From NCBI RefSeq assembly GCF_000373905.1, contig NZ_KB892705.1, forward strand, positions 3,391,184 to 3,455,183: a DNA stretch of 64,000 nt. The letters run 5' to 3'. The position numbers were made by a program, and so were the translations under genes. This DNA is from Mycobacterium sp. 155 (lineage in GTDB: Bacteria; Actinomycetota; Actinomycetes; Mycobacteriales; Mycobacteriaceae). Within the stretch, counting starts at the first letter, position 1. The number at the start of each line of letters is the position of its first letter. Below, piece by piece: positions 16,672-25,858 of the stretch. The notes beneath the pieces were generated by a model that did no database searches, had not been told where the DNA came from, and saw only the letters and a list, made by a program, of their open reading frames with translations.

Positions 16672-17913
16672 ATGGCCGGTGGTGTGACACTGGAGGTCGA
16701 CGGTCTGCAGGTGTCGATCAGCAACCCGGACAAGGTGATTTTCCCCGGCCTGGGCGGACACTCGGGCGTCACCAAACGGGACCTGGTCGACTACTACCTC
16801 GCGGTAGCCGACGGTGCGCTGCGCGGAGTCGCAGGCCGCCCGATGATCCTCAAACGGTTCGTCAAAGGCATCACGGCCGAGGCCATCTTCCAAAAGCGTG
16901 CACCCGAGAAACGCCCGGAATACATCGAGGTCGCCGAGCTCAAATACCGGTCCGGCACATCGGCCAAGGAGGCCGTCGTCGACAACACCGCCGGATTGGT
17001 GTGGGCGGTGAATCTCGGCTGTGTCGACCTCAATCCGCATCCTGTCCTGGCCACCGACCTCGACCATCCCGACGAGCTGCGCGTCGACCTGGATCCGATG
17101 CCGGGCGTGAACTGGCGCCAGATCGTCGAGGTGGCGCTCGTGGCGCGCGAGGTGCTCGAGGATCACGGCCTGACCGCGTGGCCCAAGACATCGGGCTCGC
17201 GCGGGTTTCACATCTACGCCCGCATCCACCCACGCTGGCCGTTCAGGCAAGTCCGGCTGGCTGCCCAGACCATCGCCCGGGAGGTGGAACGGCGCGCCCC
17301 GGAACTCGCGACAGCACACTGGTGGAAAGAGGAGCGCGAGGGGGTGTTCGTCGACTTCAACCAGAACGCCAAGGATCGCACGGTCGCCTCGGCCTACTCG
17401 GTGCGCGCGACGCCCGATGCGCGGGTGTCCACCCCGCTGCGGTGGGACGAGGTGCCGGACTGCCGCCCTGAGAGGTTCACCATTGCCACTGTGCCCCTGC
17501 GGTTCGCCGACGTCGGTGATCCGTGGGAAGGCATGAACGACGCACCCGGCAACCTGGACGCGCTGCTCGAGCTCGCCGAGAAACTCGGCCCTGCGGAGAA
17601 AGCCCCTAAGGGTGCTTCGCGCGACGGCAGACGGGTTTCTTCGATGCCGCTCATCGAGATCGCCCGCACCAAGACCCGCGACGAGGCGTTGGCAGCGCTG
17701 GACTTCTGGCGCGAGCGCTACCCGAAGGCCGCTGAAAGGCTTGCGCCCGCAGATGTTCTGGTCGACGGCATGCGCGGTCCGAGTTCGATCTGGTATCGCA
17801 TCCGGATCAATCTGCAGCATGTTCCGGAGGCCGAACGCCCGCCACAGGAGGGCCTGATCTCCGATTACAGTCCGTGGGAGAACTACTCCGGAAAGCAGTG
17901 GCGGCAGGGCTGA
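16672..17913 (+). CDS. polD2: Stand-alone LigD-type polymerase/primase (PolD family, Rv0269c-like)
   Basis: The 413-residue protein is homologous to the polymerase domain of bacterial DNA ligase D, an archaeo-eukaryotic-primase fold that adds ribo- or deoxynucleotides in double-strand-break and gap repair. Visible motifs are RVDLDPMPG (two metal-binding Asp), TSGSRGFH, and VDFNQNAKDRTVASAYSVR with the third acidic residue. M. smegmatis PolD2 has this length and no ligase or nuclease domain. The start is the ATG at 16672, 56 bp from divergent fadD2; upstream in-frame sequence is antisense to fadD2. Confidence 0.87.
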   Translation: MAGGVTLEVDGLQVSISNPDKVIFPGLGGHSGVTKRDLVDYYLAVADGALRGVAGRPMILKRFVKGITAEAIFQKRAPEKRPEYIEVAELKYRSGTSAKEAVVDNTAGLVWAVNLGCVDLNPHPVLATDLDHPDELRVDLDPMPGVNWRQIVEVALVAREVLEDHGLTAWPKTSGSRGFHIYARIHPRWPFRQVRLAAQTIAREVERRAPELATAHWWKEEREGVFVDFNQNAKDRTVASAYSVRATPDARVSTPLRWDEVPDCRPERFTIATVPLRFADVGDPWEGMNDAPGNLDALLELAEKLGPAEKAPKGASRDGRRVSSMPLIEIARTKTRDEALAALDFWRERYPKAAERLAPADVLVDGMRGPSSIWYRIRINLQHVPEAERPPQEGLISDYSPWENYSGKQWRQG

Positions 17914-18012
17914 GTCCTACTCGAAAAGTTCCGGAAGCGGGCGCCTGGCATGACCCTGTGGACCTACGCGTTCACAGCCGCACCCACGACGCCGGAGGTA
18001 GCGTGAGGCGTC

Positions 18013-18747
18013 ATGCGAATCGCCCTGTTCGCGACCTGCCTGGCTGACGCCCTCTTCCCGCCTGCAGCCATCGCCACCGTAGCGGTACTCGAGCGCCTCG
18101 GGCACCAGGTCGTGTTTCCAACAAACCAAACCTGTTGTGGCCAAATGCATATCAACACCGGATACCTCAAGGAAGCCACCGCCGTGGTGCGCAACCACGT
18201 GCAGGTGTTCGAATCCGCGAACTGTGATGCCGTCGTCGCGCCGTCGGGGTCGTGTGTGGGGTCCGTGCGTCACCAGCACGCCATGGTCGCGCGCCGCGCC
18301 GGTGACGAGGATCTGGCCGTCCGAGCCGAGGCGGTCACGGCCCGCACCTATGAGCTCTCGGAATTCCTCGTCGACGTGCTCGGGGTCGAAGACGTCGGCG
18401 CCTACTACCCGCACCGGGTCACCTACCACCCGACGTGCCATTCGTTGCGCATGCTGGGGGTCGGCGACAAGCCGCTGCGGCTGCTGCGCCATGTCCGTGG
18501 CCTGACCCTGTTGGAGCTGCCCGCCGCCGAATCCTGTTGTGGTTTCGGCGGAACGTTCGCCATCAAGAATTCCGACACCTCCACGGCCATGTTGACCGAC
18601 AAGATGACGAACATCCTCGACACCGGGGCCGAGGTGTGCAGCGCCGGCGATTCGTCGTGCCTGATGCACATCGGCGGCGGGCTCAGCCGGTTGCGTAGTG
18701 GGGTGCGCACCGTGCACCTGGCGGAGATCCTGGCAGCCGGCGCATGA
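18013..18747 (+). CDS. lutA: LutA-type Fe-S oxidoreductase subunit
   Basis: The 244-residue protein has two CCG (cysteine-rich) domains of the LutA/GlcF kind: FPTNQTCCGQMHINTGY (about 36–52) and LPAAESCCGFGGTFAIKN (about 170–188), with YHPTCHS and CSAGDSSCLMH in between and after. These cysteines hold Fe-S clusters in the L-lactate oxidation complex LutABC. The gene overlaps lutB by 4 bp. It starts the three-gene operon; a GGAGG lies 10–15 bases upstream of the ATG. Confidence 0.9.
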   Translation: MRIALFATCLADALFPPAAIATVAVLERLGHQVVFPTNQTCCGQMHINTGYLKEATAVVRNHVQVFESANCDAVVAPSGSCVGSVRHQHAMVARRAGDEDLAVRAEAVTARTYELSEFLVDVLGVEDVGAYYPHRVTYHPTCHSLRMLGVGDKPLRLLRHVRGLTLLELPAAESCCGFGGTFAIKNSDTSTAMLTDKMTNILDTGAEVCSAGDSSCLMHIGGGLSRLRSGVRTVHLAEILAAGA

Positions 18748-20219
18748 GTATCTTCCTCGGTACCCCGGGCATGGGTAATCTGCGTGGCGACGAATCGTTC
18801 CCTGCCGCCGCCCGCACCGCACTGGCCGATTCCCAACTCCGCCGCAACATCGGCCACGCCACCCACACCATTCGAACCAAGCGCCTCAACGCAATCCGCG
18901 AATGCGCCGACTGGGAGGAATTACGCGCCGCGGGCAGCGCCCTCAAGCAGGATGTCATGGCGCGCCTGCCCGAGCTGCTCGAAGAACTGGAACGCAACGT
19001 CATCGCGCGGGGCGGCGTGGTGCACTGGGCCCGTGACGCCGACGAGGCCAATCGGATCGTCGCCGACCTGATCCACGCCACGGGTTCCGACGAAGTCGTC
19101 AAGGTCAAGTCGATGGCCACCCAGGAGATCGGGCTCAACGAGTACCTCGAGACGCAGGGCATCGCTGCGTTCGAAACCGACTTGGCCGAACTGATCGTGC
19201 AACTCGGCCACGACAAACCCAGCCACATCCTGGTACCCGCGATCCACCGCAACCGTGCCGAGATCCGCGAGATCTTCACCCGGGAGATGCCCGGCGTCGG
19301 TGAGCTCAGCGACGAACCACGGGTGTTGGCGATGGCCGCCCGGGCGCATCTACGACGCAAGTTCCTCACCGCGAAAGTGGCGATCAGCGGCGCGAATTTC
19401 GGCGTCGCCGAGACGGGAACCCTGGCTGTGGTGGAATCCGAGGGCAACGGGCGGATGTGTCTGACGCTGCCGCAGACCCTCATCACTGTGATGGGTATCG
19501 AGAAGATCGTGCCGAGGTTCTCCGACCTCGAGGTGTTCATGCAACTGCTCCCCCGTTCGTCGACCGCCGAGCGTATGAACCCGTACACCTCGATGTGGAC
19601 CGGAGTCCATCCGGGTGATGGGCCGCAGCAGTTCCACCTCGTACTGCTGGACAACGGCCGCACCCGGGTGCTCGCCGACGAGGTGGGACGCGCTGCACTG
19701 CACTGCATTCGGTGCAGCGCGTGTCTCAACGTGTGCCCGGTATACGAGCGCACCGGCGGGCACGCCTACGGGTCCGTGTACCCCGGACCGATCGGGGCGA
19801 TCCTGAGCCCGCAGCTGACCGGTATCACGGGCCACGACGATCCCAACGCCAGCCTGCCCTACGCATCGTCACTATGCGGAGCGTGTTTCGACGCCTGCCC
19901 GGTGCGCATCGACATCCCGTCGATTCTCGTGCATTTGCGCGCGAAGCACGTGGATCAGGAGAGAGGGGTACGCGGTGGCCTTCCGTCTGGCCAGGATCTG
20001 GCAATGCGGGCCGCCGGTTGGGCGATGTCATCGGCAGGCCGTTTCTCGCTGGCCGAGAAGGCCCTGGCCGCCGGACGGTTGATCGCGGGACGCGATCACC
20101 GCATCTCGACGCTACCGTGGCCGGCCTCGAAATGGACCACGAGCCGCGATCTGCCCGAGCCACCGAAGGAGACGTTCCGCCAGTGGTGGATTCGCACCCA
20201 TGGAGGAGGCGACCAGTGA
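18744..20219 (+). CDS. lutB: LutB-type iron-sulfur protein with LUD domain
   Basis: The 491-residue protein has an N-terminal LUD domain (about 60–300) and two 4Fe-4S ferredoxin motifs, CIRCSACLNVCPVYERTGG (about 322–340) and CGACFDACPVRIDIP (about 375–390). LutB is the central electron-transfer subunit of the LutABC lactate-to-pyruvate oxidation complex. It overlaps lutA upstream (ATGA) and lutC downstream (GTGA), so the three subunits are translationally coupled. Length is normal for the family. Confidence 0.9.
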   Translation: MSIFLGTPGMGNLRGDESFPAAARTALADSQLRRNIGHATHTIRTKRLNAIRECADWEELRAAGSALKQDVMARLPELLEELERNVIARGGVVHWARDADEANRIVADLIHATGSDEVVKVKSMATQEIGLNEYLETQGIAAFETDLAELIVQLGHDKPSHILVPAIHRNRAEIREIFTREMPGVGELSDEPRVLAMAARAHLRRKFLTAKVAISGANFGVAETGTLAVVESEGNGRMCLTLPQTLITVMGIEKIVPRFSDLEVFMQLLPRSSTAERMNPYTSMWTGVHPGDGPQQFHLVLLDNGRTRVLADEVGRAALHCIRCSACLNVCPVYERTGGHAYGSVYPGPIGAILSPQLTGITGHDDPNASLPYASSLCGACFDACPVRIDIPSILVHLRAKHVDQERGVRGGLPSGQDLAMRAAGWAMSSAGRFSLAEKALAAGRLIAGRDHRISTLPWPASKWTTSRDLPEPPKETFRQWWIRTHGGGDQ

Positions 20220-20836
20220 GCGCAGCACGCACAGCGGTACTGGGCCGGATCCGTACCGCCCTGGCTGCAGCACCGACGAAAGCCGTTGTGGTACCCCGGG
20301 ATTACGACCACCGGCCACTGACCGGACCCGGGGATGTGGAGCGGTTCGCCGAAACGGTGGCCGAGTACCGGGCCCGGGTGCACCGCATCGCGGCCGCCGA
20401 CATCGCCGCCACGGTACGCGAACTGGTGGGCGCCCAGGCGAGCGTGGTGATTCCCGCCGATGTTCCGGACGAGTGGGTGGCGGGGATGCGTACCGTCGTC
20501 GATGATCCAGTGCTCGGGATCGACGCTCTCGACGGTGCTGACGCCGTGTTGACGGGGTGCGCCGTCGGTATCGCCGCGACGGGCACCATCGTGCTCGACG
20601 CAGGCGCCACCCAGGGCCGTCGCGCCCTCACCCTGGTCCCCGACCATCACATCTGCGTGATTCGGACCGATCAGATCGTCGACACCGTGCCGCAGGGTTT
20701 CGCAGCATTGACGGCGACCCGGCCACTGACCTTCATCTCTGGCCCCAGCGCCACCAGCGACATCGAACTGGAACGGGTGGAAGGGGTACACGGTCCGCGC
20801 ACGTTGGACGTGCTGATCCTCCTGCCTCGAACGTGA
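20216..20836 (+). CDS. lutC: LutC-type LUD-domain protein
   Basis: The 206-residue protein is an LUD-domain (YkgG/LutC) protein: GADAVLTGCAVGIAATGTIV, then GRRALTLVPDHHICVI and FISGPSATSDIELERVEGVHGP near the end. It completes the lutABC lactate utilisation operon. The GTG at 20216 overlaps the lutB stop and is preceded by GGAGGAGG, which decides the start against the longer frame that begins at 19712 inside lutB. Its TGA stop lies inside the first arm of a 17-bp perfect hairpin. Confidence 0.88.
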   Translation: MSAARTAVLGRIRTALAAAPTKAVVVPRDYDHRPLTGPGDVERFAETVAEYRARVHRIAAADIAATVRELVGAQASVVIPADVPDEWVAGMRTVVDDPVLGIDALDGADAVLTGCAVGIAATGTIVLDAGATQGRRALTLVPDHHICVIRTDQIVDTVPQGFAALTATRPLTFISGPSATSDIELERVEGVHGPRTLDVLILLPRT

Positions 20837-20882
20837 ACAAGATGGCGAGATTCCCTCCTCGAAAACTCGCCATCTTGTTCAC
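20833..20882. terminator. Perfect 17-bp hairpin at the lutC stop codon
   Basis: GTGAACAAGATGGCGAG (20833–20849) pairs exactly with CTCGCCATCTTGTTCAC (20866–20882) across a 16-base loop. The lutC stop codon TGA lies at 20834–20836, within the stem. It probably ends the lut transcript, or is a member of a repeated palindrome family. Confidence 0.6.
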
Positions 20883-21080
20883 ATCGGCGGTTCGCGAGCT
20901 CCGCAAGGTCACAGGCCCCTCGCAGCCCGCCTCTCCCTACCGGCCAGTACGAATTGAGGTTCTTAGCAAAGTATTAACGGCAGCACCCCGCCGCCTTAGA
21001 TTGCCCACTTAGCGTTGTGGTCAGGTTGAAGCGACGACGCACAGCCGACAAACACAGGAACCACCGAAGGGAGGCTGATC

Positions 21081-21524
21081 ATGACTATCACGACCAACAC
21101 CCCGGCTTCGGACGGCAATCTCCGGTACGTGAGCCAGGCACTCGTCTGCGACGGCGCCTCGATGCGATCACAATGCCGGCAGCTGGCCACGGTGGTGACG
21201 ATCAAAGGTGACGTCAACACTTCCAACATCGACACCATCACCGCATACGTGTGCCGCTTCACTCTTCCCGAGAAGCCACTCGTCGTAGATATGAGCGGTG
21301 TGAACGGTTTTGCCCCGCAGTCGATCTCACTGTTCTACGAGATCGACGAACGCTGCGGCGCACTCGGCGTCGACTGGGCCGTGGTCGCGAGTGACGCGGT
21401 CATCAGAGAGCTCGACAACATCGGCGTCCCCGTCGCCGCCTCGGTGGCCGAAGGGCTGCACCACTTCGCTGAAGGCAACCAGGCCCGCCGCCGGCTGCTG
21501 CCCCTGCTTACCAAGAGCGCCTGA
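21081..21524 (+). CDS. STAS-domain protein (anti-sigma-antagonist-like)
   Basis: The 147-residue protein has a STAS-like fold: a beta start VVTIKGDVNTSNIDTITAYV, the central LVVDMSGVNGFAPQSISLFYEI with Ser at the position usually phosphorylated in anti-sigma-factor antagonists, and WAVVASDAVIRELDNIGVPV. Such proteins bind anti-sigma kinases in stress signalling; mycobacteria have many single-domain ones. No kinase or phosphatase gene is adjacent. GGGAGG precedes the ATG. The partner is unknown. Confidence 0.75.
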   Translation: MTITTNTPASDGNLRYVSQALVCDGASMRSQCRQLATVVTIKGDVNTSNIDTITAYVCRFTLPEKPLVVDMSGVNGFAPQSISLFYEIDERCGALGVDWAVVASDAVIRELDNIGVPVAASVAEGLHHFAEGNQARRRLLPLLTKSA

Positions 21525-21542
21525 CAGAAAGGGCCACCAATC

Positions 21543-21623
21543 ATGTTGATCGACGTCCGATGGCTGACGATGCTTCTGGGCCGGCGGCGCCGGGCTACCC
21601 ATCGGCATCTGCTCGCCCACTGA
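21543..21623 (+). CDS. Possible 26-residue basic small protein
   Basis: A short frame MLIDVRWLTMLLGRRRRATHRHLLAH starts 18 bp after the STAS gene with GAAAGGG upstream. It has a hydrophobic start and a very basic second half. It lies before a clear terminator, so it would be in the STAS transcript. There is no further support for translation. Confidence 0.35.
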   Translation: MLIDVRWLTMLLGRRRRATHRHLLAH

Positions 21624-21659
21624 GCACCGCCGGGTAAATCCCGGTAACTCACGACCGTT

Positions 21660-21714
21660 GAAACCGGCGGCGTGCAGCAGAGATCCTCTGTTGCACGCCG
21701 CCGGTTTCCGTTTT
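21660..21714 (+). terminator. Intrinsic terminator after the STAS gene
   Basis: Positions 21660–21682 and 21686–21708 pair over 23 bp with one G·U and a 3-base loop (ATC), followed by CGTTTT. This is a strong stem with a short T-run, close to a classical intrinsic terminator. Confidence 0.8.
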
Positions 21715-21812
21715 GGCACGATCGGTGGGCTACGCATGAACCGCGCAGATTTCGGGTATTCGCGGGGCTGGGGAGTTACCGTCGAGTAAGGCCCAACGTA
21801 TGGAGGCCGGCG

Positions 21813-23705
21813 ATGACCGTCAGCGATGAAGTCAACGAACGCCAAGCCAGGCAGGTCGCCGAGCAGGCGCGTGAGGCGCAATGGCACCAGCCCAGTTTTG
21901 GCAAAGAGTTGTTCCTGGGCAGACTGCGGTTGGACCTCGTGTATCCGCATCCTCGTGGCCCAGCAGAGACGACGCAGCGCGGCGAGGCATTCTTGACCAC
22001 GTTGCGCGAGTTCTGTGAAACACAGATCGATGCCGCGGTGATCGAACGCGACGCGCAGATCCCAGACAGTGTGATCCGAGGTTTGAAGGAACTCGGCGCG
22101 TTCGGCATGAAGATCGGTACCGAGTACGGCGGGCTCGGGCTGTCACAGGTGTACTACAACAAGGCACTCGCCCTCGTCGGCTCGGTCCATCCTTCATTGG
22201 GCGCACTGCTTTCGGCGCACCAGTCGATCGGCGTGCCGCAGCCGGTCGCTATGTTCGGCACCGAAGAGCAGAAACGCGCGTGGCTGCCGCGATGCACGCG
22301 GGAGATCAGCGCATTCCTACTCACCGAACCCGATGTGGGAAGCGACCCGGCCCGGCTGCACGCCACCGCCACTCCCGACGGCGACGATTACGTGCTCAAC
22401 GGCGTCAAACTGTGGACCACCAACGGTGTCATCGCCGATCTGCTGGTGGTGATGGCCCAGGCGCCCAGGAGCGAGGGACATCCCGGCGGTATCACGGCAT
22501 TCGTCGTCGAAGCCGATACGCCCGGGATCGTGGTGGCGAACCGCAACAAGTTCATGGGATTACGCGGAATCGAGAACGGTCTGACTCGGCTGACCGACGT
22601 CCGGGTGCCTGCCGCCAACCGCATCGGACGCGAAGGGGAAGGGCTGCGGATCGCGTTGTCCACGCTCAACATCGGGCGCCTGTCGTTGCCTGCCGTATGT
22701 ACCGGAACGGCGAAATGGTGTCTGAAGATCGCGCGGGAATGGTCGAAGGAACGCGTGCAGTGGGGTCGGCCGGTCGGTGAGCACGATGCGGTGGCCGGCA
22801 AAATCGCATTCATCGCGGCCACAGCCTACGGAATGGAGGCCATGGTTGAACTCGCCAGCGAACTGGCCGACGCAGGCCGCACCGACATTCGGATCGAGGC
22901 CGCGCTGGCCAAGCTCTATAGCTCGGAGATGACGTGGCTGATCGCTGACGAATTGGTGCAGATCCGGGGTGGACGCGGGTTCGAGACGGCCGAGTCGCTG
23001 GCCGCCCGCGGTGAGCGCGGCGTACCCGCCGAGCAGATCTTGCGCGACATGCGGATCAACCGGATCTTCGAAGGATCGACCGAGATCATGCATCTGATGC
23101 TCGCCCGTGAGGCCGTCGATGCCCACCTGTCGGTGGCCGGCGACATCATCGACCCGGAGGCCGATCTGCGGGACAAGGCACGGGCGGCCGCGCAGGCCGG
23201 AAAATTCTATGCCCGCTGGCTACCTACCCTCGTGACCGGCAAGGGCCAGTTGCCCGCGTCGTATCCCGAATTCGGGCCACTGGCCGAACATCTGCGCTAT
23301 GTCGAACGGGCCAGCCGAAAATTGGCGCGCAGTACCTTCTACGCGATGTCGCGATGGCAGGGCAGGCTTGAGCACAAGCAACGGTTCCTGGGCCGGATCG
23401 TCGACATCGGCGCGGAATTGTTCGCGATCACCGCGGCCTGTGTCCGGGCCCAGAGCAACGAGGCGGAGGACGGTGCTGCCGACCTTGCCGACGCGTTCAG
23501 CCGCCAGGCCCGGATCCGAGCCGAGCGGCTGTTCGACCAGCTGTGGGACAACAGCGACGACTCCGACCGGTCGCTGGCCCGAGATGTGCTCGCCGGCCGA
23601 TACACCTGGCTCGAGCGCGGGATCATCGACCCGTCCATCGAGGGACCGTGGATCGCTCAGGAAGGCGGTGCAGTGGGAGAAGACGTGCACCGGAACGTCC
23701 GCTGA
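21813..23705 (+). CDS. Acyl-CoA dehydrogenase, FadE10-like
   Basis: The 630-residue protein resembles mycobacterial FadE10 (Rv0873) from end to end: PSFGKELFLGRLRLDL, AFLLTEPDVGSDPARL, GVKLWTTNGVIADLLVVMA, NKFMGLRGIENGLTRL and RINRIFEGSTEIMHLMLAREAVDAHL. It has the long C-terminal extension typical of that group. Fold and FAD site are those of acyl-CoA dehydrogenases, but FadE10 lacks a clear substrate assignment. The ATG at 21813 is chosen because family members start with this region; upstream frame covers the terminator hairpin. Confidence 0.87.
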   Translation: MTVSDEVNERQARQVAEQAREAQWHQPSFGKELFLGRLRLDLVYPHPRGPAETTQRGEAFLTTLREFCETQIDAAVIERDAQIPDSVIRGLKELGAFGMKIGTEYGGLGLSQVYYNKALALVGSVHPSLGALLSAHQSIGVPQPVAMFGTEEQKRAWLPRCTREISAFLLTEPDVGSDPARLHATATPDGDDYVLNGVKLWTTNGVIADLLVVMAQAPRSEGHPGGITAFVVEADTPGIVVANRNKFMGLRGIENGLTRLTDVRVPAANRIGREGEGLRIALSTLNIGRLSLPAVCTGTAKWCLKIAREWSKERVQWGRPVGEHDAVAGKIAFIAATAYGMEAMVELASELADAGRTDIRIEAALAKLYSSEMTWLIADELVQIRGGRGFETAESLAARGERGVPAEQILRDMRINRIFEGSTEIMHLMLAREAVDAHLSVAGDIIDPEADLRDKARAAAQAGKFYARWLPTLVTGKGQLPASYPEFGPLAEHLRYVERASRKLARSTFYAMSRWQGRLEHKQRFLGRIVDIGAELFAITAACVRAQSNEAEDGAADLADAFSRQARIRAERLFDQLWDNSDDSDRSLARDVLAGRYTWLERGIIDPSIEGPWIAQEGGAVGEDVHRNVR

Positions 23706-23763
23706 ACGAACTGCCCGAAGATGCTCTACAAGGCCATGCCCGCAGGGCTAAACTTGGCAAATT

Positions 23764-24222
23764 ATGGCGTCGGCGAACGCGCATGGCGGTGAATGGGGAT
23801 ATCGGCCCCATCCGGCGCATATGCGGGATCGTGCTCTGAGCCGCCGCCAAGCACGACTGATGAGTCGGCGATTCTCCGATGTCGGTGTCGGCATCGCTGC
23901 GGCTCGCCTGCGTGAGATCGCCACCGGCGCACCGGTCTCCGACGCTGAACTGACCGACGTCGAGTTCGCCGCTTACGCAAGCGAGTTCAAACACGACGAA
24001 CTACTGGCGAAATACGGACGCGCCAAGCGTGAGTGCATCAGAGCACTCCTGGTCGTCGCGATAACCCTCGTCGTCCTGGGGTTCCTGCTAGCTGCGGCCG
24101 TCTGCGTGTTGAGCGTGACATTGCACACCACGCCTTTCAACACCGGTCAGATGTGGCAGCCGGTCATCCCTCCCTTATTTGAACCGCCTTTTGAATCGCC
24201 CGGCGAACTCCCGTTGTCATAG
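23764..24222 (+). CDS. Hypothetical membrane protein
   Basis: The 152-residue protein has a soluble N-terminal part with AARLREIATGAPVSDAELTDVEFAAY, one strong membrane helix at about residues 91–117 (CIRALLVVAITLVVLG onward) and a Pro-rich tail outside the helix (PPLFEPPFESP). Internal methionines at residues 20 and 33 are alternative starts; the region RRFSDVGVGI after the second looks best conserved in character. I cannot name the family. It follows the FadE10-like gene after 58 bp. Confidence 0.6.
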   Translation: MASANAHGGEWGYRPHPAHMRDRALSRRQARLMSRRFSDVGVGIAAARLREIATGAPVSDAELTDVEFAAYASEFKHDELLAKYGRAKRECIRALLVVAITLVVLGFLLAAAVCVLSVTLHTTPFNTGQMWQPVIPPLFEPPFESPGELPLS

Positions 24223-24237
24223 GACGAAACGCGCCAC

Positions 24238-25692
24238 TCAGTCGAACGCCACGCTGAAGTACTGCGTCTCCTGGAACTCGTGCAGGCCCTCGCGGGCACC
24301 TTCGCGTCCCAGCCCGCTCTGCTTCGTCCCGCCGAACGGCGCCGACGGATCCGACACGATGCCCCGGTTGATACCGACCATGCCCGCGTCGATGGACTCG
24401 GCCAGTCGCAGGGCCTCCTGCAGGCGGCCCGCGTAAACATAGGCGGCCAAACCGTATTCGGTGTCGTTCACCCAGCGCAGCAGCTCGTCCCGATCCTCCC
24501 ACACCACCACGGGCGCGACGGGGCCGAAGATCTCGTCGGTCAGGATCTCGGCATCGGGGGCGACCCCGGTCAGCAGGGTCGGCGCGACGTACCAGCCGTC
24601 GGCCGGAGCCTGTGCCTGCGCGGCGATCGTTGCGCCTTCGCTGACTGCGGCCTCGATCGCGGCACTCACCCGCGCGGCAGCTCGGGCGTTCACCAGCGGG
24701 CCGACCTGCGAGCTCGGGTCCGCGGCCGGGCCGACCCGCAGCGCGGCGATCTCGGCGCCGAAACGGGCGACGAACTCGTCCACCACAGCGGCGTGCACAT
24801 AGAACCGGTTGGCCGCGGTGCAGGCCTGCCCGCCACCGCGGAACTTCGCGATCATCGCACCCTGCACGGCAGCCTCGATGTCAGCGTCGGCGGTCACCAC
24901 GAATGCAGCGTTACCGCCGAGTTCCATGCTGGCGTTGACAATTCGATCCGCCGCCTGCTTGAGCAGCAAGCGGCCGACACCGGTGGAGCCGGTGAACGAG
25001 ATCTTGCGGACCCGCGCATCGGCCATCCAGTCCGCTACCACGGACCCGGAGGCGGTGCTGGGCACCACGTTGACGACGCCATCGGGAACGCCCGCATCGG
25101 ACAGGATCCTCGCGATTGCCAAGGCGGTCAGCGGAGTTTCCGAGGCCGGCTTGAGCACCACGGTGCAACCTGCGGCCAGCGCCGGAGCGATCTTGCGGGT
25201 CGCCATTGCGGCCGGAAAGTTCCACGGCGTCACCAGTGCAGCCACCCCGACCGGCTTGTGCGTCACCAGGGTGCGCGCACCACCGGCGGGGCTGACCCCG
25301 TAAGCACCGTCGGCCCGCACCGCCTCCTCGCTGAACCAGCGGAAGAATTCGGCGGCGTACAAAACCTCCGCCCGGGCGTCTGACTGCGGCTTGCCGTTCT
25401 CGGCACAGATCAGCGCGACCAGGCGGTCGGTATCGGCGACCATCAGATCGTATGCGCAGCGCAGTATTTCACTGCGCTTGCGCGGTCCCAGAGCAGCCCA
25501 AGCGCCGAACGCCCGGTGGGCGGCGTCGACTGCTGCCTGCGCGTCGGCCACCGTGCCGTTGGAAACGTCGGCAATGACGGATCCGGTGGCCGGGTCGTAC
25601 ACCTCGAAGGTCGTCGCCGCACCCTGCCCCCGGCCGTCGATAAGAATGCCATGCTTGGCGTCGAGTTCGGCAATGGCTTTCTGGTAGTTCAC
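24238..25692 (-). CDS. gabD: NAD(P)-dependent succinate-semialdehyde dehydrogenase
   Basis: The 484-residue aldehyde dehydrogenase has the cofactor motif FTGSTGVGR, the general base E257 in MELGGNAA, the catalytic C291 in GGGQACTAANRF and TPWNFPAAMATRKIAPAL. The last is typical of succinate-semialdehyde dehydrogenases, which feed GABA carbon into the TCA cycle. The GTG at 25692 gives the common family length and has AGGGGG upstream; the frame extends to 25761 without support. It is divergent from a PucR-type regulator that probably controls it. Another short-chain semialdehyde substrate is possible. Confidence 0.87.
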   Translation of the reverse strand: MNYQKAIAELDAKHGILIDGRGQGAATTFEVYDPATGSVIADVSNGTVADAQAAVDAAHRAFGAWAALGPRKRSEILRCAYDLMVADTDRLVALICAENGKPQSDARAEVLYAAEFFRWFSEEAVRADGAYGVSPAGGARTLVTHKPVGVAALVTPWNFPAAMATRKIAPALAAGCTVVLKPASETPLTALAIARILSDAGVPDGVVNVVPSTASGSVVADWMADARVRKISFTGSTGVGRLLLKQAADRIVNASMELGGNAAFVVTADADIEAAVQGAMIAKFRGGGQACTAANRFYVHAAVVDEFVARFGAEIAALRVGPAADPSSQVGPLVNARAAARVSAAIEAAVSEGATIAAQAQAPADGWYVAPTLLTGVAPDAEILTDEIFGPVAPVVVWEDRDELLRWVNDTEYGLAAYVYAGRLQEALRLAESIDAGMVGINRGIVSDPSAPFGGTKQSGLGREGAREGLHEFQETQYFSVAFD

Positions 25693-25819
25693 GATTGGCC
25701 CCCTAAGGGTAGAGCCCACGCACCTACGCGACCGGTCACACGCTCCTCCTTGAAAGGCCACCGAGCAGTACTTCTGACACAGGCTAGGGAGACCTCGGTC
25801 ACAGCGGCACGTCCAGACA

Positions 25820-25846
25820 GCACAATTTCAAATCCTCCGCTTGTGC
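25820..25846. promoter_or_regulatory. Possible PucR operator between gabD and pucR
   Basis: GCACAA (25820–25825) and TTGTGC (25841–25846) form an inverted repeat with a 15-base spacer just before the pucR start. It fits a dimer site in position, but the arms are only 6 bp. Confidence 0.25.
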
Positions 25847-25858
25847 AAAACTGTCATC

